From the NCBI RefSeq assembly GCF_000717055.1, contig NZ_JNXI01000017.1:97848-161847 (forward strand): a stretch of 64,000 nt of DNA, read 5' to 3'. The position numbers were made by a program, and so were the translations under genes. Positions 24,072 to 33,233 of the stretch are shown one piece after another (within the stretch, counting starts at the first letter, position 1; the number at the start of each line of letters is the position of its first letter). This DNA comes from Streptomyces iakyrus. Its GTDB lineage: Bacteria; Actinomycetota; Actinomycetes; Streptomycetales; Streptomycetaceae. A model generated the notes under the pieces. The model was not told where the DNA came from. It did not search any database and saw only the letters and a list, made by a program, of their open reading frames with translations.

Positions 24072-25868
24072 ATGATCGAAGTACCGGACCTGGCTGTCGG
24101 CGCCCTCGCGCTGGGCACACTGTCCGCGTTCGCCCTCGGCGGGGGCCTGCTGCGCTCACGGCGGCAACTGGCCGCGCAGCGCGCCAAGACGGCCGCGCTG
24201 CGGGCCCAACTCGACGGGACAACACGGGCGTTCACTTTCGAGGTCGAGCACTTGGCGGTGCGGCGGGTGCCCGCCGCGGCCCGGCAGGCCGCACATTCCC
24301 ACGTCACCGAGCCCGGCCCGCTGAACCCGCAGCTGGCCGGCTCGCCGCTGGGCGCCGCCCTGGAGCAGGTCCTGAAGGGGCTGCACGCCGAGCTGGCCGC
24401 GCAGCGCACCCGGATCGACGCGGCCGCGCAGGCGGGGATGCGCGGGGCCACCCGGGAGATCCAGGCGGCGCTGTACCGGTTGCAGGACGCCCTGCGCGGA
24501 CTCCAGCAGCGCTACGACGACCCCGAGCTGGCGCAGACCCTGTTCGAGCTGGACCACGAGAACGAGCAATCGTTGCGGCGGGCCCAGATCGCCGCGGTGG
24601 TGTGCGGAGCCTGGGTGGGGCTCGCCCGGGAGGAATCCCACCTGGTGGACGCGGTGACGGGCGGTCAGGCCCGGCTCGCGGGCTACCGGCGCGTCCGGGT
24701 CAGCAACCACCTCGCGGCCGGTACGGCCCTGGTGTCGCACGCCGTCGAGCCGGTCGCCATCATCGTCGCCGAGCTCCTCGACAACGCGCTGCGGCACTCC
24801 GCGCCCGACACGGAGGTCGTGGTCAATCTGGAGGCGGTCCACCACGGGGTGTGCGTCACCGTGGACGACGCCGGCCTGGGCATGACGCAGGACGAACGCG
24901 CCCGGGCCCAGCGGATGGTCGCCGGTTCGGACCCGATCCTGCTGACCGAGCTCGGCGACCCGCCCCGCATGGGGCTGGCGGCCGTCGGCCGGCTGACCCG
25001 GCAGTTCGATCTGAGCGTGGACCTGACCTCCCCGTCGCCGTACGGCGGAGTACGGGCGGTGCTGCGGGTGGACCGTCATCTGCTGACGCGGATCGACCCC
25101 GAGGAAGTGCCTCCGGCGGCCAGCGCCCCGCGCTCGACCCGGAGGGCGGCGGTGCGGGACGCGGGGAGCGGTTCCGGCGGGTCCCGCCCGTCCCACGGTC
25201 CGGGCCCTGGCCCGTCGGACCCGCATCCCACCCCGCAGTCCGGTCCGTCCGACCCGCCTTCCACCCCGCAGTCCGGTCCGTCCGACCCGTATCCCACCCC
25301 GCAGTCCGGTCCGTCCGACCCGTATCCCACCCCGCGACCCGGCCTGCCCGACCCCCACCCGACGCCCCCGCCCACCCCGGCCGTCCCGCCGCACGCGCCC
25401 GCATCCGCCCCGGCCGAAGCCCTGGCCGACGCCTCGGCCGGTTCCGACGACTCGGCCCGCTCCGAGCCGGCCGTCACGCCGCGTATACCCGGGCCGCTCC
25501 CCACCGCCGCACGCCACGGCCACGACCACGGCTACGGCAAGGAGCAGGACGCCGAGGCCCCGGCCCCCGGCCACCACGGCCCGCGGGAGAGCGACGGCCT
25601 CCCCCAGCGGCGCCGCCGCGGCCGCGCCACGGCCCCATCAGGCCCCGTCGCGGCCGAAGGCGCGCCACAGCGCCGCCCCCGCCGCCCCGAGGAGTCCGCC
25701 GCCGCCCTCGGTGCCCTCCAGTCGGGCACCGCGGCGGCGCGGTTCGCCGCCGGGTCGAACACCGGCGCCGTCCCAGCCGTACCTGAGGGTGCCCCGGCCG
25801 CGACCACGGCCGACCAGGCGTCCGAGGACGTCCACAGCAACGACGACGAAGGAGGAACGGCTCGATGA
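24072..25868 (+). CDS. Conservon sensor kinase-like ATPase (CvnA type)
   Basis: 598-residue protein. One N-terminal membrane helix (residues about 7-28, LAVGALALGTLSAFALGGGLL) precedes a coiled-coil-rich region. The HATPase domain follows: the N box is AIIVAELLDNALRHSAP near residue 235, and G boxes VDDAGLGM and RMGLAAVGRL follow. There is no classical His-phosphorylation motif. Residues about 375-600 are a Pro/Ser/Arg-rich tail containing an 11-residue tandem repeat. In conservons this membrane protein works with CvnB, CvnC and the CvnD GTPase as a bacterial counterpart of a G-protein-coupled complex. The stop overlaps the cvnB start (ATGA). ATG 24072 is where homology-like sequence begins. 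Confidence 0.88.
   Translation: MIEVPDLAVGALALGTLSAFALGGGLLRSRRQLAAQRAKTAALRAQLDGTTRAFTFEVEHLAVRRVPAAARQAAHSHVTEPGPLNPQLAGSPLGAALEQVLKGLHAELAAQRTRIDAAAQAGMRGATREIQAALYRLQDALRGLQQRYDDPELAQTLFELDHENEQSLRRAQIAAVVCGAWVGLAREESHLVDAVTGGQARLAGYRRVRVSNHLAAGTALVSHAVEPVAIIVAELLDNALRHSAPDTEVVVNLEAVHHGVCVTVDDAGLGMTQDERARAQRMVAGSDPILLTELGDPPRMGLAAVGRLTRQFDLSVDLTSPSPYGGVRAVLRVDRHLLTRIDPEEVPPAASAPRSTRRAAVRDAGSGSGGSRPSHGPGPGPSDPHPTPQSGPSDPPSTPQSGPSDPYPTPQSGPSDPYPTPRPGLPDPHPTPPPTPAVPPHAPASAPAEALADASAGSDDSARSEPAVTPRIPGPLPTAARHGHDHGYGKEQDAEAPAPGHHGPRESDGLPQRRRRGRATAPSGPVAAEGAPQRRPRRPEESAAALGALQSGTAAARFAAGSNTGAVPAVPEGAPAATTADQASEDVHSNDDEGGTAR
25212..25376 (+). repeat. 33-bp tandem repeat inside the conservon kinase gene
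   Basis: Four good copies (25212, 25245, 25278, 25311) and one diverged copy of a 33-base unit encode 11-residue units of the type PSDPYPTPQSG. The repeat is in frame, so copy-number changes would alter only the length of the Pro-rich cytoplasmic tail. Confidence 0.85.
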
Positions 25869-26287
25869 CCAGCCGCGCAACGGGGGACACGGCATGGGTG
25901 CTCGAACCGGTCCTGGAGGTGCCGCACGTCGTGGCCGCCGCCCTGCTGACCCGGGACGGCCTCGTCACGGGCTACACCGACGCGCTGTCACGGCCGTCGG
26001 CCGAGCGGGTCGCGGCGATCACCAGCACCGTGCAGGGCGCCTGCCGTACCGCGGCGGCGGCATTCGCCGACACCGACCGGGCCGAGATCCGGCAGGTCGT
26101 CATCGAGTCCGACCACGGCTACGTGCTCATCGTGCCGACGGACCACGGCACCTGCGTCGCCGCGTACGGCGATCCCGAGGTGCGACTCGACCTGCTCGCC
26201 CACCGGGTGCACTCGCAGGTGGCGCGGCTGGGCGGGAAGGCCATGGCCGCCGGCCCCCGAGGTGCCGACGGCGCCACGCCGGCATGA
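25865..26287 (+). CDS. Conservon roadblock/LC7 protein (CvnB type)
   Basis: 140-residue roadblock/LC7-fold protein. An AALLTRDGLVTGYTDALSR segment and an RQVVIESDHGYVLIVPTDHGTCVA segment are typical of MglB/CvnB proteins, which dimerise and act on small GTPases. It overlaps cvnA by four bases and cvnC by four bases. In the conservon complex it is the likely partner or activator of the CvnD GTPase encoded two genes downstream. Confidence 0.9.
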   Translation: MTSRATGDTAWVLEPVLEVPHVVAAALLTRDGLVTGYTDALSRPSAERVAAITSTVQGACRTAAAAFADTDRAEIRQVVIESDHGYVLIVPTDHGTCVAAYGDPEVRLDLLAHRVHSQVARLGGKAMAAGPRGADGATPA

Positions 26288-26646
26288 CGGGCCGCCGAGG
26301 CGGCCGTCCCCTGGTTCCCGCGTACCTGTCGACCGGCGGGGTGGCGCGGCCCAGCCGTGCCCATCTGGAGCGGCTGTCCGTCCTCACCGCCAGCGGTGAG
26401 CCGGCCCCCGCGGAACTGCCCGCCGCCCAGGCGGCCCTGCTGGAGGAGCTGGAGTACGGGTCGCTGACGGTGCTGGAGGCCGCTGCCCTGCTGCGGCTGC
26501 CCGTCTCCGCGGTGCTCGTGCTGGCCGCTGACCTCCTCGACCGCGGCCTGGTACTGGCCCGCGCTCCGATCCCGCCCGCCCGGCGCTTCGACCCCGACCT
26601 GCTGAAGAGAGTGGCCGATGGCCTCCGCGACCTCAAGCACCGTTGA
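26284..26646 (+). CDS. Conservon DUF742 protein (CvnC type)
   Basis: 120-residue DUF742 protein. It begins with RPLVPAYLSTGGVARPSR, the usual N-terminus (LVRPYxxTGGR), and then has a winged-helix-like part (EYGSLTVLEAAALLRLPVSAVLVLAADLLDRGLV). The ATG overlaps the cvnB stop, and the end overlaps the first 29 bases of cvnD. It is the adapter component of the conservon and may bind DNA or a partner protein. Confidence 0.9.
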   Translation: MTGRRGGRPLVPAYLSTGGVARPSRAHLERLSVLTASGEPAPAELPAAQAALLEELEYGSLTVLEAAALLRLPVSAVLVLAADLLDRGLVLARAPIPPARRFDPDLLKRVADGLRDLKHR

Positions 26647-27247
26647 CGACCGGCCCAGCGGTGCGGACGTCCATCTCCCCGACATCGCCCGGGACTTGGT
26701 GAAAATTCTGATCACGGGGCCGTTCGGGGTGGGCAAGACCACCCTGATCCGCTCCGTCTCCGAGATCCGCCCGCTGCACACGGAGGAGCAGCTCACCGAG
26801 GCCTCCGCACAGGTCGACGATCTCTCCGGCCTACGGGACAAGTCGACCACCACGGTCGCCATCGACTTCGGCCGGATCAGCCTGCCGGGCGGCGTCGTGC
26901 TGTACCTGTTCGGCACCCCCGGCCAGGAGCGGTTCCGGCCGCTGTGGGACGACATCGCTTACGGGGCGCTCGGCGCGCTCGTGCTGGTCGACGCCCGCCG
27001 GATCGACGCCTCGTTCGACGTGCTGGGGCTGGTGGAGGAGACCGGACTGCCGTACGCGGTCGCCTTCAACAGCTTCCCGGACGCCCCCCGCCACCACACG
27101 GCCGAGCAACTGCGCGCCGCCCTGGACCTGGAGCCCACGACCCCGATGGTGACCTGCGACGCGCGGGAGGCGGACTCCTCGGTCGACGCCCTGCTCGCGC
27201 TGGTGCAGCACCTGATCGACCACAACCCTCCCCCGGAGCACCGGTGA
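26618..27247 (+). CDS. Conservon small GTPase (CvnD type)
   Basis: 209-residue Ras-like GTPase of the MglA/CvnD group. G1 is GPFGVGKTT near residue 34, G2 is in the KSTTTVAIDFG region, and G3 is GTPGQERF. The usual NKxD of G4 is replaced by an FNSFPDAP segment, as in many conservon GTPases. It switches between GTP and GDP forms and signals from the membrane kinase-like CvnA. The gene overlaps both neighbours. The GTG of the first P450 gene overlaps its stop (GTGA), so the cytochromes belong to the same translational unit. Confidence 0.9.
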   Translation: MASATSSTVDDRPSGADVHLPDIARDLVKILITGPFGVGKTTLIRSVSEIRPLHTEEQLTEASAQVDDLSGLRDKSTTTVAIDFGRISLPGGVVLYLFGTPGQERFRPLWDDIAYGALGALVLVDARRIDASFDVLGLVEETGLPYAVAFNSFPDAPRHHTAEQLRAALDLEPTTPMVTCDAREADSSVDALLALVQHLIDHNPPPEHR

Positions 27248-28482
27248 CCCACCCGTCCCCCGCCGAGCAGGCCTTCTCCCTCGCCGCGCCCGTCCGCCTG
27301 TGGGAGGACGGCTTCGCCCGCGACCCCCACCCGTACTACGCCGCGCTGCGCGCCCACGGGCCGGTCGGCTGGGCGGAACTGGCGCCCGGTGTCCCGGCGT
27401 ACGTCGTCACCGACCGGCGGGCGGCACTGGACCTGCTGCACGACACGGAGACGTTCTCGCACGATCCCCGGCCGTGGGAGGCGACCGTCCCCGACGACTC
27501 GCCGGTGCTGGGCATGATGCGCTGGCGGCCCAACACCCTGTTCGCCGACGGGGGTGCCCACCTGCGCTACCGCACCTCGCTCATCGACGCCTTCGACCTG
27601 GTGGAGCCGCACGATCTGCGGGCCCGGGTGCACCGGGCGGTGCACCTGCTGGTGAGCCGGATCGGGCCGCGCGGCGAGGCCGACCTGGTGGGCGAGTTCA
27701 CCCGGCCGCTGATGGCGCTGGTGTTCAACAGCCTGTTCGGGCTGCCGGACAGCGCGAGCGACCGGCTGAACGCCGCGCTGGGCAAGCTGATCGAGGGCGG
27801 CGCCCAGGCGGCCGAGGGCGAGGCCGAGTTCGGCGGGTACGTGCTGGAGCTGATCGCCGCCAAGACCGAGCGGCGCGGTGACGACCTGCCGAGCTGGCTG
27901 CTGGACCACCCGGCGGGGCTGACCCCCGAGGAGGTCACCTGGCAGGTGTTCCTCACCCTGGGCGCGGGGCACGAGCCGACGGCCAACCTGGTGTCCAACG
28001 CGCTGTCCCGGATCCTCGGCAACCCGGCCTACTACTCGACGCTGACCAGCGGGGCCCGCCCGGTGACGGACGCGGTGCTGGAGGTTCTGCACCACGAGAC
28101 GCCGCTCGCCAACTACGGCATCCACTATGCCCGTACGCCCGTCACCTTCCACGGGGCCTGGATCAGGGCCGCGGTCCCGGTCGTGATCTCCTACGGGGCG
28201 CTCGCCGAGGCGGCCGAGCGGGAGCGCGGGGCGGCCCGGCACCGGTCCGACGCCTCGCACCTGTCCTGGTCGGCGGGTCCGCACGCCTGCCCGGTCAAGC
28301 AGCACACCCTGCTCATCGCCACCGAGGCGATCGAACGGCTCACCCAGTGGCTGCCCGATCTCGAACCCGTGCTGCCGCGCGAGCGCCTGACGTGGCGGCC
28401 CGGTCCGTTCCACCGCTCGCTGACGGCGCTGCCCGTCCGTTTCAGCCCCCACTCCCCCGACCAGCCTGGAGGACGACCGTGA
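27244..28482 (+). CDS. Cytochrome P450 with degenerate K-helix motif, CYP157-like
   Basis: 412-residue P450-fold protein. The I helix is [14 protein letters not shown] with an acid-alcohol-like EPT. The K helix, where P450s have ExxR, reads EVLH at residues 280-283, so the conserved Arg is replaced by His. The haem-binding Cys is kept at residue 349 in [11 protein letters not shown], though the usual Gly two residues after Cys is missing. Loss of the ExxR motif next to a CYP154 partner and a conservon is known for the CYP157 family of Streptomyces. Whether it binds haem and catalyses a reaction, or acts as a partner of the second P450, is open. GTG 27244 is the overlap start. Confidence 0.85.
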   Translation: MTHPSPAEQAFSLAAPVRLWEDGFARDPHPYYAALRAHGPVGWAELAPGVPAYVVTDRRAALDLLHDTETFSHDPRPWEATVPDDSPVLGMMRWRPNTLFADGGAHLRYRTSLIDAFDLVEPHDLRARVHRAVHLLVSRIGPRGEADLVGEFTRPLMALVFNSLFGLPDSASDRLNAALGKLIEGGAQAAEGEAEFGGYVLELIAAKTERRGDDLPSWLLDHPAGLTPEEVTWQVFLTLGAGHEPTANLVSNALSRILGNPAYYSTLTSGARPVTDAVLEVLHHETPLANYGIHYARTPVTFHGAWIRAAVPVVISYGALAEAAERERGAARHRSDASHLSWSAGPHACPVKQHTLLIATEAIERLTQWLPDLEPVLPRERLTWRPGPFHRSLTALPVRFSPHSPDQPGGRP

Positions 28483-29705
28483 CCGTGACCGACCGCATCG
28501 CTTTGGACCCGTTAGGCGCCGACATCGCCGCCGAGAGCGCCCGGCTGCGTGCCCTAGGCCCGGTCGTGCCCGTGGAGCTGCCGGGCGGCATCCCGGCCTG
28601 GGCGCCGACGCGCTACGACACGCTGAAGGAGCTCATCCTCGACCCGCGGGTCAGCAAGGACCCGCGGCTGCACTGGCGGCTCTGGCCCGAGATCGGCGAA
28701 CACCCGTCCTGGGTCTGGATCCTGGGCTGGGTCGGCGTGGTCAACATGCTGTCCACCTACGGCCCGGACCACACCCGGCTGCGCAAGCTGGTGGCGCCCA
28801 GCTTCACGCACCGGCGCACCGAGGCGATGCGGCCCCGGGTGGAGGCGATCACGGCGGAGCTGCTGGCCGCGCTGGAGGCGGCCGACGGCGAGGTCGTCGA
28901 CGTCAAGGCGGGACTGGCTCATCCGCTGCCGATGCGGATGATCTGTGAACTGATGGGCGTGCCGGAGGAGTTGCGGGGGGACACCGGCCGGCTCATCGCG
29001 GCCCTGATGGACACCTCCGACCCGAGCCCGGAGCGCGCGGCGTCCGTGCAGCGGCAGATCGGGACGGTGCTGCCCGCGCTGATCGCGCACCGGGCCGCGC
29101 ATCCCGGGGACGACATGACGACGGAGCTGATCCGGGTCCGGGACGAGGACGGTGACCGGCTGAGCGAGGAGGAGCTGCTGTACACGCTCCTGCTGGTGAT
29201 CGGCGCGGGTTTCGAGACCACGGTGAACCTGATAGGCAACGCGGTGGTCGCCCTGCTCCGCAGTCCGGGGCAGCTGGCGGCCGTGCGGTCCGGGGAGATC
29301 GGCTGGGACGCGGTCGTCGACGAGACGTTGCGCGCGCACCCTTCGATCGCGTCGCTGCCGCTGCGGTTCGCCGTCACCGACCTCGTCGTCGGCGGGGTGA
29401 CGATCCCGGCCGGCGACGCCATCATCACGACGTACGCCGCCGCGGGGCTCGATCCCGAGCACTACGGGCCGGACGCCGACCGGTTCGATGCCGCGCGCGG
29501 CGCCGACGACCATCTGGCGTTCGGGATCGGCGTGCACCGCTGCATCGGGGCGCCGCTGGCCCGGTTGGAGGCCCTGACGGCGCTGCCGGCGCTGTTCGAG
29601 CGGTTCCCCGGCCTGCGACTGGCCGAAGGCGAGGAGGGTCTGCGGCAGGTGCCGTCGTTCATCGCGTTCGGCTGGCAGGAGATCCCGGTGCGGCTGCGGG
29701 GCTGA
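28479..29705 (+). CDS. Cytochrome P450, CYP154-like
   Basis: 408-residue P450 with all standard motifs: I helix [10 protein letters not shown]-helix ETLR at residues 282-285, and haem loop [15 protein letters not shown] with Cys 355. It should bind haem and, with a ferredoxin and reductase from elsewhere, hydroxylate a small molecule. The GTG start overlaps the stop of the CYP157-like gene, with a GGAGG site before it. Conservons with a CYP157/CYP154 pair are known in Streptomyces. It is the last gene of the six-gene unit. Confidence 0.92.
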   Translation: MTVTDRIALDPLGADIAAESARLRALGPVVPVELPGGIPAWAPTRYDTLKELILDPRVSKDPRLHWRLWPEIGEHPSWVWILGWVGVVNMLSTYGPDHTRLRKLVAPSFTHRRTEAMRPRVEAITAELLAALEAADGEVVDVKAGLAHPLPMRMICELMGVPEELRGDTGRLIAALMDTSDPSPERAASVQRQIGTVLPALIAHRAAHPGDDMTTELIRVRDEDGDRLSEEELLYTLLLVIGAGFETTVNLIGNAVVALLRSPGQLAAVRSGEIGWDAVVDETLRAHPSIASLPLRFAVTDLVVGGVTIPAGDAIITTYAAAGLDPEHYGPDADRFDAARGADDHLAFGIGVHRCIGAPLARLEALTALPALFERFPGLRLAEGEEGLRQVPSFIAFGWQEIPVRLRG

Positions 29706-29935
29706 CGCCGGCTGCGGGCGCCGCCGCGTGGGGGCAGCGCGCGGGAGCGCGACCGGTCCCCCGTTCCGGTCGTGCCCCCGCTGTTGGTTGAACCTACGTC
29801 CAGGGCCGTGGCCTTGTGAACCGTGTCGATGCCCATTGCACGCTCAGCGTGGCTCACCCGTGCACAGCTGAGTCCGGATGGCCCGGTTTCGTCCGTCCCG
29901 GCCTGGCCAACCGGTTGTTCCGGCGGAGAACCGGC

Positions 29936-31429
29936 TCACGCGGGGCGCCGGAATTCCGGCAGAGCGAGGTCGCCCACGGCCAGGTGCGCGAGCACGACCT
30001 CGTACAGGTCGGTGCCCGCGGCGAGGAGCTGGCGTTCCAGGACGGGTTCGGCGCTGCGGACGTGTTCGCGCACGGTCTGGGCGTGCACGCCGAGGGCCTG
30101 TGCGGCCCGTTCGGCGTTGCCGCCGGCGGCGATCCAGGTGCGCAGCGTCCGGCGCGGGTTCCTGGTGTCGGCGTCCAGCCGGCCCAGCAGGTCCTGCGCC
30201 CAGGTGCGCAGGGCGGGGCCGGACAGCAGGTCGGCGAGCCGCAGCCCGGGGTCCTCGGTGCCGTCGGCGCGCGGAGTGTCGGGCAGGCCGATCTGGGTGT
30301 TGAGCGCCAGGTGGACGACGGCCCGGGCCGTGAGGTCGGTGAAGTCGGTGCCGAGCAGGGTCTCGACGCGTTCCATGCGGGCGCGGACGGTGTTGCGGCT
30401 GACGCCGAGGACCTTGGCGGCGTTGACGGCGGTGAACTCCAGGCCGAGCCGGCTGGTGGCGAGGAGTTCGGCTCGTGTGTGGTGCGGCAGGGTGTCCAGC
30501 GGGCGCAGCACCCGGGACGTCCAGCCGCGCAGCGCCACCGGGTCCATGAGGCGTTCGGGGTGGGTGCGCTCGGCGTAGACGGCCGTCTTGTCGGGCCGGA
30601 AGTGCGCGACGGCGAGGGCGCTGACGGCCTGCCCGTAGGCGGTGGCGGTCCGGGCGAGGCTCTGCCGGACGCTGCCGCCGAGGAAGAGGCCGGGGTGGCG
30701 TCGGACCAGGGACCGCAGGGCGTCGCCCGTGGCCTCCCGGGGGCCGACGACGATCACGTGCCCGTCCATGGCCGGGCAGCGCACGACCAGGGCGTCCTCC
30801 CGGGTGCTGTCCAGGCACTCCTCGGCGATGCGGTCGCGTGCGGCGGGCTCGGACTCGACGACGTACACGCTCGCCGTCTCGGCGTCGAGCAGGCCGGGCC
30901 AGAGTCCCGCGGCGACGCGGCGGGCGGCGATGGTGTCCTCGACCATGAGCAGTTGCAGGATCGCCAGGCGCAGGTCGGCGGTGGCCCGGCGCAGCCGGTG
31001 CCCGGCCGCGTTCGACTCGTTCACCGTCAGCAGCAGCTCGATCACCTGGGCGGTGTGGGTGACGATGTCGGAGGCCCGCCGGTCGAAGGGGCTCTGCCGG
31101 GAGACGGCGAGCACGCACGCGTGGGACGGGTGCTCCACCCTGACCAGTCGCAGGTGGCGTTCCCGGCTCTCCCAGGCCGCGGAGGCGATCCGGCCGGCGG
31201 TGATGTCCGCGACCAGGTCCTCGTCCAGGGGGAGCCGGTTTCCGGCGACGAGGTTCCCGGCGGCGTCCTGGAGGGCGACGGTCGCGCCCACGGTGCCGGA
31301 GAGCCAGGCGACGACTCTGCGGACGTCGCGGCCGGCCGGGCGCAGATGCTCCAGCAGTTCCGCCGCCCACGCCGGGCCCGTGCCGGCCTGCGCCTCCTGC
31401 CGCCGGTTCGCGTCCTCTCGGCCAGCCAC
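29936..31429 (-). CDS. PucR-type helix-turn-helix regulator
   Basis: About 497 residues from GTG 31429, which has GAGGGGAAGG upstream; a frame from 31468 is also open. The central part carries a GGDEF-like/PucR regulatory region, and two HTH-like segments are visible: VNAAKVLGVSRNTVRARMERVETLLG near residue 350 and GGNAERAAQALGVHAQTVREHVRSAEPVL near residue 455. The N-terminal part may bind a ligand. It is divergent from the YrdC-domain gene at 31591 and convergent with the P450 operon, so no target is obvious. Confidence 0.85.
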   Translation of the reverse strand: MAGREDANRRQEAQAGTGPAWAAELLEHLRPAGRDVRRVVAWLSGTVGATVALQDAAGNLVAGNRLPLDEDLVADITAGRIASAAWESRERHLRLVRVEHPSHACVLAVSRQSPFDRRASDIVTHTAQVIELLLTVNESNAAGHRLRRATADLRLAILQLLMVEDTIAARRVAAGLWPGLLDAETASVYVVESEPAARDRIAEECLDSTREDALVVRCPAMDGHVIVVGPREATGDALRSLVRRHPGLFLGGSVRQSLARTATAYGQAVSALAVAHFRPDKTAVYAERTHPERLMDPVALRGWTSRVLRPLDTLPHHTRAELLATSRLGLEFTAVNAAKVLGVSRNTVRARMERVETLLGTDFTDLTARAVVHLALNTQIGLPDTPRADGTEDPGLRLADLLSGPALRTWAQDLLGRLDADTRNPRRTLRTWIAAGGNAERAAQALGVHAQTVREHVRSAEPVLERQLLAAGTDLYEVVLAHLAVGDLALPEFRRPA

Positions 31430-31590
31430 CTGGGCCTTCCCCTCGCTCCTCGCGCCGCTTCGGCACACCGGTCGGGGACGTTACCTCACGTCCGCGAGGC
31501 TCTCCTGCCGGCCCGGACGGCGGGGGCCGTGTCCCCGGGCCCGGCCCCCTCCTGCGCCGCCGACCCGGACCGGCGGCATAAGCTCGGCGG

Positions 31591-32211
31591 ATGGCGAAGT
31601 ACTACGACGTGCACCCCGACAACCCCCAGGCCCGCACCATCGGCCAGATCGCCGACAGCATCCGTGCCGACGCTCTTGTCGCCTACCCAACGGACTCCTG
31701 TTACGCACTGGGCTGCCGCCTCGGCAGTCGTGACGGCATCGACCGGATCCGCACGATCCGCAAGCTGGACGACCGGCACCACTTCACTCTCGTGTGCCAG
31801 GACTTCGCCCAGCTCGGCCAGTTCGTGCGGATCGACAACGACGTGTTCCGCGCGATCAAGGCGTCGACGCCGGGCAGCTACACGTTCATCCTGCCCGCGA
31901 CGAAGGAGGTGCCGCGCGTGCTGCAGCACCCCAAGAAGAAGACGGTCGGTGTGCGCATCCCCGACCACGTCGTCACGCAGGCCCTGCTCGCCGAGCTCGG
32001 GGAGCCGCTGCTGTCCAGCACGCTGCTGCTGCCCGGCGAGGAGGAGCCGATGACGCAGGGCTGGGAGATCAAGGACCTGCTCGACCATGTGCTGGACGGG
32101 GTGGTCGACTCCGGTGACTGCGGGACGGAGCCGACGACGGTCGTCGACTTCTCCGGCGGGGAGGCCGAGATCGTGCGGTACGGCGCGGGCGACCCTTCGC
32201 GGTTCGAGTAA
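31591..32211 (+). CDS. YrdC/Sua5 domain protein (threonylcarbamoyladenylate synthase family)
   Basis: 206-residue protein with the YrdC fold. Conserved parts include VAYPTDSCYALGC (nucleotide pocket), a basic RKLDDRHHFTLVC strand, a PGSYTFILPAT motif and GVRIPDH. It lacks the C-terminal Sua5 domain and resembles the YciO branch, so a role in tRNA t6A synthesis is possible but not certain. ATG 31591 is supported by conserved sequence starting there. It lies alone, divergent from the PucR regulator. Confidence 0.85.
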   Translation: MAKYYDVHPDNPQARTIGQIADSIRADALVAYPTDSCYALGCRLGSRDGIDRIRTIRKLDDRHHFTLVCQDFAQLGQFVRIDNDVFRAIKASTPGSYTFILPATKEVPRVLQHPKKKTVGVRIPDHVVTQALLAELGEPLLSSTLLLPGEEEPMTQGWEIKDLLDHVLDGVVDSGDCGTEPTTVVDFSGGEAEIVRYGAGDPSRFE

Positions 32212-32357
32212 AACGCGGACCAAAGGCCGTTCACGGTTCAACCACGTGCCGGGGGCGGGCGGATCGCCCCGGGAACGGGCGTGTCACGATGCCCGTGATC
32301 CGCCCGGTCACGCGGACGGGTTCCTGGTCCCCACCCCCGCAGAGAGGCAGCCCAGCC

Positions 32358-33113
32358 ATGACCGCCGTACAGGGAACCGCTGTCGACATCCCCACCGAGG
32401 ACGGCACCGCCGACGCCTATCTGGCCCACCCCGACGACGGGGCCGCCCACCCGGCGGTACTGGTCTTCATGGACGCCTTCGGTCTGCGTCCGCAACTGCG
32501 GTCCATGGCGGACCGGCTGGCCGCCGAGGGCTACGCGGTGCTGGTGCCGAACGTGTTCTACCGGCACGGCCGTGCCCCGCTGTTCGACCTGCCCGAGTTC
32601 ATCGACCCGGAGGCGCGGCCGGAGATCTTCGAGCGCATCGTGCCGGTCATGCAGGCCCTGACGCCCGACCTGGCGATGCGGGACGCCGGTGCGTATCTGA
32701 GCTGGCTGGCCGGTTCCGCGGCCGTCGCCGACGGGCCGGTCGCGCTGACCGGCTACTGCATGGGCGCCCGGCTCTCGCTGCTCACCGCGGGCACCTATCC
32801 GGAGCGGGTCGCGGCGGCGGCCGGCTTCCACGGCGGACGGCTGGCCACGGACACCCCGGAAAGTCCCCACCTGGTGGCCGGAAAGGTCACCGCCGAGCTG
32901 TACTTCGGCCACGCCGACCAGGACCCCTCGCTGCCCCAGGAGCAGATCGAGCGCCTGGAGGAGGCTCTGACGGCGGCGGGCGTGCGCCACCGGTGCGAGG
33001 TGTACACGGGAGCGCCCCACGGTTTCACACAGGCCGACACCGCCTCGTACCACCAGGAGGGCGACGAGCGGCACTGGTCGGCGCTGCTCGATCTGCTGAA
33101 GCGCACATTCTGA
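32358..33113 (+). CDS. Dienelactone hydrolase family protein
   Basis: 251-residue alpha/beta hydrolase. The nucleophile is Cys in GYCMGAR near residue 136, as in true dienelactone hydrolases; the acid lies in FGHADQDPS and the catalytic His in APHGFTQ. It hydrolyses cyclic esters or lactones in the cytoplasm. ATG 32358 has an AGAGAGGCAG ribosome binding site. The 145 bases between the preceding gene and this one contain an inverted GTTCA/TGAAC-like element but no clear operator. Confidence 0.88.
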   Translation: MTAVQGTAVDIPTEDGTADAYLAHPDDGAAHPAVLVFMDAFGLRPQLRSMADRLAAEGYAVLVPNVFYRHGRAPLFDLPEFIDPEARPEIFERIVPVMQALTPDLAMRDAGAYLSWLAGSAAVADGPVALTGYCMGARLSLLTAGTYPERVAAAAGFHGGRLATDTPESPHLVAGKVTAELYFGHADQDPSLPQEQIERLEEALTAAGVRHRCEVYTGAPHGFTQADTASYHQEGDERHWSALLDLLKRTF

Positions 33114-33233
33114 CCCCAATCGGGATCTGCTGAGAAGGAGTTGCCGGCCTACCGACGGTAAGGGCTTGCTAACGCGCGATCCCTGCGCGTAGACCTTGCT
33201 GGAAACCAGCCACGGCTCGGGGGGAGTTGGCTC

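Noticed and set aside
25212..25376. CRISPR-like array
   Set aside because: The repeats are adjacent without spacers, in frame and code for a Pro-rich peptide.
29816..32053. 745-residue plus-strand ORF across the PucR gene and the YrdC gene start
   Set aside because: It is antisense to the regulator and out of frame with the YrdC gene.
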